DNA of 6,530 nucleotides from Chloroflexota bacterium (GTDB taxonomy: Bacteria > Chloroflexota > Limnocylindria > QHBO01): NCBI GenBank assembly GCA_005882055.1, contig VBGQ01000182.1:1-6530 (forward strand). Reading direction: 5' to 3'. Position numbers and translations under genes: made by a program. The notes below the pieces were generated by a model. The model worked only from the letters and a program-made list of their open reading frames with translations. It ran no database searches and was not told where the DNA came from. Numbering within the stretch: position 1 is the first letter of the stretch; each line of letters opens with the position of its first letter. Positions 1 through 5,759 of this stretch are shown here, one piece after another.

Positions 1-193
1 CATCGTCGGCGAAGGCGCCAGCAATGGCGCTCGGCGCCGGTAGCAGGAAGCGTTCGATCCGAAAGGCGCGCACCAAGAGCTCCCAGAGCAGGATGCCTCC
101 GAGGAACACCGCGATGGCCGGGAGGTAATAGGCCAGCCGGCGGGAGATCCGCCGCATGCGACCCGTCCGCCTGCCAGCCCTTCCCGCCGTCAT
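1..193 (-). CDS. ABC transporter permease, NitT/TauT type (N-terminal fragment)
   Basis: This is the first 64 or so residues of an inner-membrane permease; the rest lies beyond the left edge of the window. After a short arginine-rich cytosolic start (about residues 1-20) comes one hydrophobic helix (about 21-42, YYLPAIAVFLGGILLWELLV), then the segment RFLLPAPSAIAGAF. A 'LP-x-PS' turn followed by a short helix is typical of SsuC/TauC/ThiX-like permeases before the main transmembrane domain. The ATG at 193 overlaps the stop codon of the ATPase gene as ATGA, so the two are translationally coupled. A GGAG at 201-204, seven bases upstream, supports this start. A second ATG twelve codons downstream is a less likely alternative. 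The sequence differs from the other permease at 1040-1963, so the transporter probably uses a heteromeric permease pair. The transported compound cannot be read from this fragment. Confidence 0.8.
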   Translation of the reverse strand, partial: MTAGRAGRRTGRMRRISRRLAYYLPAIAVFLGGILLWELLVRAFRIERFLLPAPSAIAGAFADD

Positions 194-1029
194 GCGTTGG
201 CTCCGGATTCGTCGACGACCAGTGGTTCGGCTTCGGGAATCGTTCCGCCGTGCGCCGCGCGCAGTGCCTCTCGCACCGCGGTCACCAGCCGGAAGTATTC
301 CTCCGACTCGCGGGTGGCCTCGTTCCTGGGCCGGGGGAGATCGATCTCGATCAGGTTTGTGATCCGCCCCGGACGCGGCGTCATGACCACAACGCGACCT
401 GAGAGGAAGACGGCCTCGGGGATGGAGTGGGTAACGAAGACGATGGTGGTCCCGGTGCGTTCCCAGATGCGCAATAGCTCGTCGTTCATCCGCTCCCGTG
501 TCATCTCGTCCAGCGCTCCGAACGGCTCGTCCATGAGCAGCAGCTTTGGCTCGAAGGCCAGCGCACGTGCGATCGCCGCGCGCTGCTGCATGCCACCCGA
601 CAGCTGCCACGGGTGATGGCGCCCAAAATCTGAGAGCTCCACGAGCGCGAGCATCTGCTCGGTGCGGCTTCTCCTTTGGGCTTGGCTCACGCCCATGACC
701 TCGAGCGGGAGCTCGACGTTGGCCTCGATCGTCCGCCAGTCGAAGAGGACGGGTGCCTGGAAGACCATCCCGTAGTCGCGGTCTCGCCGGGCGTTGCGTG
801 CGGGCTTGCCGTTGACCTCAACCCTGCCCGCAGTCGGCTCGATGAGGTCACCGATGATCCGCAGCAGCGTGCTTTTCCCACAGCCGGATGGTCCGATCAG
901 GCTCACGAACTCGCCGGGACTGATATTCAGGCTGATCCCGGACAGGGCCGCAGTGGTTGCGCCGCCGGCGCTGAATCGTTTCTCGACATTGTCGAGATTG
1001 ACGATCGGATCCGGGTGGCTCGGAGGCAC
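190..1029 (-). CDS. ABC transporter ATP-binding protein, nitrate/sulfonate/taurine (SsuB/TauB-like) family
   Basis: This is the cytosolic ATPase that powers an importer formed with the two flanking permeases. From the GTG start it is 279 residues. All nucleotide-binding elements are intact: Walker A GPSGCGKST (46-54), Q-loop glutamine 91, signature LSGGMQQR (143-150), Walker B LLLMDEP (163-169) with catalytic Glu168, D-loop GALDE, and switch His201 in VTHSIPEA. The Q-loop region (VFQAPVLFDWRT) and the bulk of the sequence fit the NitT/TauT importers, whose members carry nitrate, alkanesulfonates, taurine, thiamine precursors, riboflavin or pyrimidine-type compounds. The reading frame stays open up to a TTG at 1086, but that start would overlap the upstream permease by 47 bases and add a tail with no family resemblance. 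GTG at 1029 leaves a 10-base gap and begins just before the first beta strand (PIVNLDNVEKRF), so I prefer it. No strong Shine-Dalgarno is visible there. The stop overlaps the next permease start. Confidence 0.93.
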   Translation of the reverse strand: MPPSHPDPIVNLDNVEKRFSAGGATTAALSGISLNISPGEFVSLIGPSGCGKSTLLRIIGDLIEPTAGRVEVNGKPARNARRDRDYGMVFQAPVLFDWRTIEANVELPLEVMGVSQAQRRSRTEQMLALVELSDFGRHHPWQLSGGMQQRAAIARALAFEPKLLLMDEPFGALDEMTRERMNDELLRIWERTGTTIVFVTHSIPEAVFLSGRVVVMTPRPGRITNLIEIDLPRPRNEATRESEEYFRLVTAVREALRAAHGGTIPEAEPLVVDESGANA

Positions 1030-1039
1030 CAGATCGGGC

Positions 1040-1963
1040 TCAGAGCTCGCCGGCGCCGCGATCGCGGAGCACGACCATCTCCGCAAGCCGCACCACGGCG
1101 AAGAACAAGATGCCGAGCGCTGCGGCCACGATCACGGTAGCCCACAGCTTCTGCGGCCCGGTCGTGTACTGCGTGTTGAACTCGAGGATCGCCCGCCCCA
1201 GCCCACCGCGGATACCGGTTGGCTCCTCGCCCACGATGGCGCCCACCACGCTGGCGGTGGCGCTGATCTTGGCGGCAGTGAACAGGTACGGCAGCGCTGC
1301 CGGAAAGCGCACCTTCCAGAGGACCGTCGACCAGCTCGCGGCGTAGCTGCTCATGAGCTCGAGCGCGCGCGGGTCGGGAGACGTGAGGCCACGGATGCCC
1401 GCGATGGTGACGGGGAAGAAGGTGAGGTATGCGCTCACGAGGGCCACGCTGGTCCAGCCGGTGCCGACCCACAACACGAGCATCGGCGCCAGGGCGATGA
1501 TCGGCACGGTCTGGCTGGCGATGACGTATGGCACCAGCGCGCGCTCCAGGAGCCGGCTGTGGACGAAGATGATCGCCAGCAGAAGGCCGAACAGGGCCCC
1601 GATCCCAAATCCGACCAGCGCGTTCCGTCCGGTGAAGACTGCGGCATCGATCAGCACAGCCCCCAGGCTGAACGGGCTGTTGCGGGTCGCCAGCTGAACG
1701 AAGGCACCCACCACCTCCCACACGTGGGGCAGATTCGTGTCGTTGAGCTGCTTGATCGTGAACGGCGGGACATGCGGGGGATCGACGACGCCCCACGGCG
1801 TCTGGCGCACCGGATCGCCGGCCACCCACTTTGCTGCCTCCCAGGCGATCGCGAGCAGGACGAGAATCGCCACAAAGGCAACGATGGAGCGCAGGACCCC
1901 CGAGAAGCGGCCCAGCCGGACCATCGGTCCGGTCTGGCCACGGGTGCTGTCGGCGACCGTCAC
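1040..1963 (-). CDS. ABC transporter permease, NitT/TauT type (BPD_transp_1 domain)
   Basis: This is an integral membrane subunit of the importer, 307 residues from the GTG start. One helix (about 25-45) is followed by an extended external segment (about 47-100) rich in proline (DPPHVPPFTIKQLND). The core transmembrane domain then covers about 104-297. The cytosolic EAA loop that docks on the ATPase is at about 201-230 (ELMSSYAASW...KVRFPAALPYLF), and its usual central glycine is replaced by Ala (SSYAAS for a typical R-x-LGAS). The end of the protein is complete. The GTG start lies 12 bases after the aminotransferase stop. An ATG at 1924 (residue 14) is a real alternative, since neither start has a good Shine-Dalgarno. 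The other permease of the set begins at 193, giving the gene order permease-ATPase-permease. No substrate-binding protein gene is present in the window. Confidence 0.9.
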   Translation of the reverse strand: MTVADSTRGQTGPMVRLGRFSGVLRSIVAFVAILVLLAIAWEAAKWVAGDPVRQTPWGVVDPPHVPPFTIKQLNDTNLPHVWEVVGAFVQLATRNSPFSLGAVLIDAAVFTGRNALVGFGIGALFGLLLAIIFVHSRLLERALVPYVIASQTVPIIALAPMLVLWVGTGWTSVALVSAYLTFFPVTIAGIRGLTSPDPRALELMSSYAASWSTVLWKVRFPAALPYLFTAAKISATASVVGAIVGEEPTGIRGGLGRAILEFNTQYTTGPQKLWATVIVAAALGILFFAVVRLAEMVVLRDRGAGEL

Positions 1964-1975
1964 GACGGTGGAGAG

Positions 1976-3313
1976 TCAGTCGACGACTGCGGCGTCCGTC
2001 ACCTCCAGCGCGGCATCGATGATCGCGAAGCCATCACGCAGCTGCTCCTCGGTGATGCACAGCGGCGGGTTGGTGAAGACTCCGTTCCAGTGGGTCATGG
2101 TGTAGAGGCCGTCGGCGCGCAGCCCGGCCTCGAGCGCGCTCATCTCCGGGGAGCCGCCGTTGAACGGCGCCATCGGCTCGCGCGTGGAGCGATTCCGGAT
2201 CAGCTCGATGATCCCGAACAGACCGATGTTTCGCGTGGCGCCCACGCTGGGGTGTTTGGCGGCCAGGTCGGCGTGCAGCGAACGCATGACCGGATCCAGG
2301 CGGGCGGCGTTGCCGACCAGGTCGTCGTCTCGCAGCACGTTGACCGCGGCGATCGCTGCGGCGCAGCTCATCGGATGCGCCGAATAGGTGAGGCCCCCGA
2401 AATAGACCTTCTCGTCGAAGGCATGGGCGATCTCCGGCTTCATGGCCACCGCGCCCAGCGGCAGGTACGAGCTGGTCAGGCCCTTGGCCATGGTCAGCAG
2501 GTCGGGCACGACGTCCCAGTGGTCGACCGCGAACCAGCGGCCGGTGCGCCCGAAACCGGCCATCACCTCGTCGGCGATCATCAGGATGCCGTGGCGGCTG
2601 CACAGCTCGCGCACGCCCTGCAGGTATCCGTCAGGCGGGATCAGGATGCCGTTGGTGCCGGTCACCGTCTCGAGGATGAACGCCGCGATGGTGTGCGGCC
2701 CCTCGTACTGGATCACCTCCTCGAGATAGGCGAGGTGCTCGTCGACCGGTTCGGGCTCCTCGCGCCCCCAGCGCCACGGGTCAAGGACCCGGATCACCCC
2801 TGGGACGCCGCCCGACTCGTTCGCCCAACGGCGTGGATCGCCGGTGACTGAGATGGCGCCCGCTGTGGCCCCGTGGTAGGACCGATGGCGCGCGATCACC
2901 TTCTGCCTGCCGGTATAGAGGCGGGCCAGCCGCAGCGCGTTCTCGTTCGCCTCGGCGCCGCCGAGGGTGAAGAAGAAGGTCTTCAGGTCGCCCGGCGTCA
3001 GCTCGGCCAGGAGCTGGCCAAGGCGCCCCCGCACCTCGGTGGCGAACTGTGGCGCGGCGAATGCGAGGGTGCGGGCCTGCTCCGCGATCGCCTCGGCGAC
3101 GCGCCGGTCGCCATGACCGATGTTGACGCTCATCAGCTGGCTGTTGAAATCGATGTAGCGCTTGCCGTCGGGATCCCAGAAGTAGATCCCCTCCGCGCGA
3201 TCGATGACGATCGGGTTGATCTTGGCCTGCGCGGACCAGGAGAAGAAGGTGTACTCGCGGTTCAGGCGCAGGATCTCGTCGGTGGTCAACCGACGTGAGG
3301 ACGTGGCGGTCAT
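1976..3313 (-). CDS. Class-III PLP-dependent aminotransferase (omega-amino acid/taurine-pyruvate type)
   Basis: This cytosolic enzyme transfers an amino group from an omega- or beta-amino acid (candidates: beta-alanine, taurine, beta-aminoisobutyrate) to a keto acid such as pyruvate, using pyridoxal phosphate. It is 445 residues, full length for the family. Visible hallmarks are the N-terminal NREYTFFSWSAQ and FNSQLMSVNIGHG segments as in taurine/beta-alanine-pyruvate transaminases, the cofactor-binding GGAEANE (about 118-124), the aromatic-His-Gly SYHG (about 145-148), Asp248 in IADEVMAGFGRTG which contacts the pyridine nitrogen, Schiff-base Lys277 in MAKGLTSSYLPLGA, and Thr309 in GLTYSAHP for the phosphate. 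ATG 3313 is chosen because GAGG at 3319-3322 lies five bases upstream; GTG at 3319 would sit on that site. It heads the transporter operon, with the permease 12 bases downstream. With the beta-ureidopropionase-like amidase nearby, a role in pyrimidine or beta-alanine catabolism is the best inference. The exact amino donor is not determined by sequence. Confidence 0.93.
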   Translation of the reverse strand: MTATSSRRLTTDEILRLNREYTFFSWSAQAKINPIVIDRAEGIYFWDPDGKRYIDFNSQLMSVNIGHGDRRVAEAIAEQARTLAFAAPQFATEVRGRLGQLLAELTPGDLKTFFFTLGGAEANENALRLARLYTGRQKVIARHRSYHGATAGAISVTGDPRRWANESGGVPGVIRVLDPWRWGREEPEPVDEHLAYLEEVIQYEGPHTIAAFILETVTGTNGILIPPDGYLQGVRELCSRHGILMIADEVMAGFGRTGRWFAVDHWDVVPDLLTMAKGLTSSYLPLGAVAMKPEIAHAFDEKVYFGGLTYSAHPMSCAAAIAAVNVLRDDDLVGNAARLDPVMRSLHADLAAKHPSVGATRNIGLFGIIELIRNRSTREPMAPFNGGSPEMSALEAGLRADGLYTMTHWNGVFTNPPLCITEEQLRDGFAIIDAALEVTDAAVVD

Positions 3314-3318
3314 GCGCA

Positions 3319-3322
3319 CCTC
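3319..3322 (-). promoter_or_regulatory. Ribosome binding site of the aminotransferase (GAGG)
   Basis: GAGG on the minus strand lies five bases before ATG 3313. It decides the start: the alternative GTG at 3319 overlaps the motif and has no Shine-Dalgarno of its own. Confidence 0.6.
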
Positions 3323-3329
3323 GGACGTG

Positions 3330-3373
3330 GAGAGCGATTAGACCACACGTCGAGCCGCGCTGGAAGCGCTCTC
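3330..3373. repeat. Inverted repeat with nested hairpin between protease and aminotransferase genes
   Basis: GAGAGCG (3330-3336) and CGCTCTC (3367-3373) are perfect 7-base inverted arms separated by 30 bases. Inside and overlapping the right arm is a small hairpin, GCGCT (3357-3361) with AGCGC (3365-3369) around a 3-base loop. The arms bracket the candidate promoter at 3337-3365. On the minus strand the inner hairpin is not followed by a T run, so it is not a classical intrinsic terminator. It might act as an operator or a mild attenuator, or be chance in GC-rich DNA. Confidence 0.3.
3337..3365 (-). promoter_or_regulatory. Candidate promoter for the aminotransferase/ABC operon
   Basis: Read on the minus strand, TCTAAT (3342 to 3337) differs from the TATAAT consensus at one position. 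It is one of the few AT-rich hexamers in this region. TTCCAG (3365 to 3360) lies 17 bases upstream but is a poor -35 match. Transcription would begin near 3330, giving a leader of roughly 17 bases that contains the GAGG ribosome site. This would let the catabolic operon be expressed independently of the protease gene upstream. It is inferred from motif and position only. Confidence 0.3.
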
Positions 3374-4550
3374 ACTCCCTGGCGCAGGCACCGGACGCGA
3401 CCGCGCCGCTGCGCGTCGCGGCATCGCGAATTTCGCCGGCCACCGAGTTCGCGGCGATGGCGTATCCGACCCCTGGCGAGGTCCGCGACGCACCGAATAC
3501 GATCCCGCCCACCAGGCCGGGTGCTACGAGGAGCGGCCCGCCGGAGTCGCCGCGCTGGACGTCGGCGCGCACCTCGATGACCTCCCGAGGGATCCGGCCC
3601 TGGTCATAGATATCCGGCCCCACGGCCGTGAACTCCGCGGTCACGACGGCGGGGATGACCGTGAGCGGCCTCCCGCCAGGATGGCCCAATGCGGCGGCCT
3701 GCGCTCCGCGCTGCGGCGGATTCTCGGCGAGGCGCAGCGACGGTGCGGTCATCGACGCAACGCGCAGGACTGCGATGTCCTCGCGTGGGTCGAAGAGCAC
3801 CAGGGTCGTGCGTTGCGTCGATCCCTCCCGGATCACCGAGATGGTGCTGCCGCCGGCAACGACGTGCGCGTTCGTCACCACCACGTGCTCGGCCACGAAG
3901 AAGCCGGTGCCCAGCTGTTGTCGTCCGCAGCCAATGGTCACCACCTGGACCGTGCTGGCCACCGCCGATTGCGCGAGGGCACGCGCCGCGCCGCTCGTCG
4001 GAAGGTCGAGGGGTGGCGCCGGCGAGGGCTCGACGCCGGCAAAGAGCTGGGGCAGATCGGTCGGAGCCAGCAGCGAGACGAGCTGCTGAGCTACGCCTTC
4101 GGCGGGAGGCAGCACGCGATTGATGGAGCGCACGACGAGCGAGTCGCCCACCGTGCGCTCGAGGCCCGGCGCGGCGCCGGCCAGCACCAGGCCGGCCACG
4201 ATCCAGATCGCGAGGATGCCCTGTGCAAGGCCGACTACCATCCCGCCGGCCAGATCGAGGCCACCGAGCATGTTCGCGTGCATCGCGGCCCGCAGTCGCG
4301 ACCCGACCGCCGAGCCCGCGGCCTCGCCAATCAGCGTCAGCCCCACCAGCCCAGCTCCGGCCAGGAACGCTCGCATCGGCTGGTCGACCTGCGCCAACGG
4401 AGCGTGCAGCCAGCCCGCGGCCAGGAGCGCCACCACGAAGCCCGCGGCTGCTCCAACGAGCCCGAGCAGCTGCGGGAAGAGGCCGGCCCACGCACCCAGG
4501 GCCACGGTCGAGGCGAGGATCGCGAGCGCAGCCAGGTCGATGAGGTTCAC
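3372..4550 (-). CDS. marP: MarP-like membrane-anchored serine protease (CvpA-like membrane domain plus trypsin-fold domain)
   Basis: This is a predicted periplasm/exterior-facing serine protease tethered to the membrane. In the 392-residue protein, residues about 5-127 hold four hydrophobic helices of the CvpA/colicin-V-production type. A linker (about 130-195, ending in the proline-rich SPAPPLDLP) leads to a chymotrypsin-like domain (about 197-380). The catalytic triad is His229 (TNAHVVAG), Asp258 (REDIAVLRV) and Ser336 (RGDSGGPL), with the oxyanion glycine in place. Cys208 and Cys389 bracket the protease domain and match the disulfide pair known in Mycobacterium tuberculosis MarP, a protease needed for acid and oxidative stress resistance that acts on the cell-wall hydrolase RipA. 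Length and spacing also fit MarP closely. The start is GTG; no clear Shine-Dalgarno is visible. It lies 21 bases after the channel gene, so co-transcription is likely. The substrate in this organism is unknown. Confidence 0.88.
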   Translation of the reverse strand: MNLIDLAALAILASTVALGAWAGLFPQLLGLVGAAAGFVVALLAAGWLHAPLAQVDQPMRAFLAGAGLVGLTLIGEAAGSAVGSRLRAAMHANMLGGLDLAGGMVVGLAQGILAIWIVAGLVLAGAAPGLERTVGDSLVVRSINRVLPPAEGVAQQLVSLLAPTDLPQLFAGVEPSPAPPLDLPTSGAARALAQSAVASTVQVVTIGCGRQQLGTGFFVAEHVVVTNAHVVAGGSTISVIREGSTQRTTLVLFDPREDIAVLRVASMTAPSLRLAENPPQRGAQAAALGHPGGRPLTVIPAVVTAEFTAVGPDIYDQGRIPREVIEVRADVQRGDSGGPLLVAPGLVGGIVFGASRTSPGVGYAIAANSVAGEIRDAATRSGAVASGACARE

Positions 4551-4571
4551 GCGGGCCGCGTGCTATCCGTG

Positions 4572-5660
4572 CTACTCGTGGACGAGGCGCTGTTGCAGGC
4601 GGAGCGGCGCTAGCGTCCCCAGGGACTCCGCCACGACCACGGCGTCGTCCCCCGGCTCCAGCCGGAAGTCGGCATCGGGATTGACGTGCGCCGCGCCCTC
4701 GCGGCTGATCGCAAGGAGCGTCGCGCGATGGTCCGCGCGCAGCCGGGCAGACAGATCGTCCACTGAGAGGCCACAGTAGGCGTCCGGCAGCGCGACGCGA
4801 TACAGCTCTGACCCGGTGCCGCCCGAGACGATATCGGTCACCAGCTCGGACAGGCCCGGGTAGAGCGCCGACCGAGCCAGCAGCCGTGAAGCGAGGCGCG
4901 ACGTCACGAGCACCTCGTCGGCATGGGCGTGCCGAAGGTGATCGACGTGGGCCGGGTTGTTCACCTCCACCACGGTCCGCACGTCCGGCGCGATCGACTC
5001 GATGGCCATGGTGGTCAGGATCGAGCGCATGTCGGCTTCGTTGGACGAATCGACCGGGACCACCAGGGCGGCTGCGGCCTCGGGAATCCCCGCGCGCTTC
5101 AAGTCCTGCTCGCTGGTGACATCGCCGCGCACGTAGTAGACGCCATCTCCTGCCGGGCTCCTCTCGGCGTCGTGGAGCAGGACGACCTTGGCGCGGTACT
5201 CATCGGTCTTGAGCTCGCTGATCATCTCGCGGGCGGTGGTGTTCCAGCCGCAGACGACGATGTGCTCACGGAAGCCGGCGGCTCCCATTCCCTGGCCCTC
5301 CTTCAGCAGAAAGTCGATGACGAACCCCACGATCGCGCCAGTGATGGCACCGACGATGGCGACCCCGAACAGGACGAGCAGCCACGCGACCAAGAACCCG
5401 CCCGGCGACGTCACGTACGAGCTGTCGCCCTGGCCCAGGACGGTGGTCAGCGCCCAATAGAAGGACTGGCCAAAGGCTCCAAAGGTCTTGGGCTTCTCGA
5501 GCACGGTGACCGCCAGGGCGGCGACGGCCACGAAACCGATGAGGCCGCTGGCCAGCGCCACGAAGAAATGGCGATCCACCGAGCCGGTCACCCGGTGCGC
5601 GTGGAACCACAACCGCCGGAGCAGCGGGACGTTGAAGAAGGATTTCAGCCGGGCGGGCAT
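4572..5660 (-). CDS. Two-TM ion channel with RCK (TrkA-N/TrkA-C) regulatory domain, noncanonical selectivity filter
   Basis: This is a predicted ligand-gated cation channel of the MthK/GsuK architecture, 362 residues. A basic cytosolic start is followed by helix 1 (about 33-54), a pore helix and filter (about 64-82), helix 2 (about 89-119), an RCK/TrkA-N Rossmann domain from about 131 (EHIVVCGWN, then a second strand KVVLLHD and the acidic-Asn segment VDSSNEADM), and a TrkA-C-like domain (about 284-346, ELYRVALP to GDDAVVV). The filter reads T-T-V-L-G-Q-G-D-S (72-80) where potassium channels have T-V-G-Y-G-D, so selectivity cannot be assumed. ATG 5660 is chosen because protein resemblance starts here; the frame stays open upstream to 6242, but that stretch is antisense to the amidase gene. 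No Shine-Dalgarno is evident, so the transcript could be short-leadered. It is followed after 21 bases by the protease. NAD(H) or nucleotide gating is inferred from the family. Confidence 0.87.
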   Translation of the reverse strand: MPARLKSFFNVPLLRRLWFHAHRVTGSVDRHFFVALASGLIGFVAVAALAVTVLEKPKTFGAFGQSFYWALTTVLGQGDSSYVTSPGGFLVAWLLVLFGVAIVGAITGAIVGFVIDFLLKEGQGMGAAGFREHIVVCGWNTTAREMISELKTDEYRAKVVLLHDAERSPAGDGVYYVRGDVTSEQDLKRAGIPEAAAALVVPVDSSNEADMRSILTTMAIESIAPDVRTVVEVNNPAHVDHLRHAHADEVLVTSRLASRLLARSALYPGLSELVTDIVSGGTGSELYRVALPDAYCGLSVDDLSARLRADHRATLLAISREGAAHVNPDADFRLEPGDDAVVVAESLGTLAPLRLQQRLVHE

Positions 5661-5691
5661 GGCCGCGCGATTGTGCCATGCCCGATCCGCA

Positions 5692-5713
5692 ACCTCGGCC
5701 TCGAAGGCCAGGT
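5692..5713. repeat. Imperfect 22-base palindrome, possible operator
   Basis: ACCT (5692-5695) pairs with AGGT (5710-5713), and GGCCT (5697-5701) pairs with AGGCC (5705-5709), with one unpaired C at 5696 and a CGA centre. Its place just upstream of the TACGAT candidate -10 and between divergent genes suits a repressor or activator site. In GC-rich DNA a palindrome of this size can also occur by chance. Confidence 0.35.
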
Positions 5714-5719
5714 CGGGTG

Positions 5720-5725
5720 TACGAT
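5720..5725 (+). promoter_or_regulatory. Candidate -10 box of the amidase gene (TACGAT)
   Basis: TACGAT keeps the first, second and last consensus positions (TANNNT). Transcription would start near 5732 and leave a leader of about 28 bases carrying the GGAGG site. The -35 region is not recognisable, so an activator or an alternative sigma factor would be needed if this is the promoter. Confidence 0.3.
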
Positions 5726-5749
5726 CGGCCTCCTTTCCTCGGCCGTTAC

Positions 5750-5754
5750 GGAGG
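5750..5754 (+). promoter_or_regulatory. Strong ribosome binding site of the amidase (GGAGG)
   Basis: GGAGG ends five bases before ATG 5760. It is the strongest Shine-Dalgarno in the window and fixes the start of the amidase gene. Confidence 0.75.
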
Positions 5755-5759
5755 TTCCG

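Larger units (their letters stand above)
5661..5759. other. Divergent intergenic region between channel and amidase genes
   Basis: These 99 bases must hold the start signals for both directions. On the plus strand, TACGAT (5720-5725) fits the TANNNT -10 pattern of high-GC bacteria but has no recognisable -35 at the proper distance. On the minus strand, CACAAT (5675 to 5670) is a weak -10 candidate that would give an almost leaderless channel transcript. An imperfect palindrome lies at 5692-5713. No small gene is convincing here. Confidence 0.5.

Noticed and set aside
1030..1086. TTG start of the ATPase at 1086
   Set aside because: It would overlap the upstream permease by 47 bases and add 19 residues without family resemblance. 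GTG at 1029 fits the domain start and the operon spacing better.
794..2851. A very long plus-strand open frame (685 codons) antisense to the ATPase, permease and aminotransferase genes
   Set aside because: It is a shadow of GC-rich coding sequence on the other strand. Its product is low-complexity, rich in Arg, Gly, Asp and His with no domain, and it spans three well-supported genes.
3357..3369. Possible intrinsic terminator after the protease gene
   Set aside because: The hairpin has only a 5-base stem and no following T run in the direction of transcription.
3604..4613. Large open frames on both strands over the protease gene
   Set aside because: These are Arg/Gly/Ala-rich shadow frames. 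The protease frame alone shows membrane helices and a complete catalytic triad.
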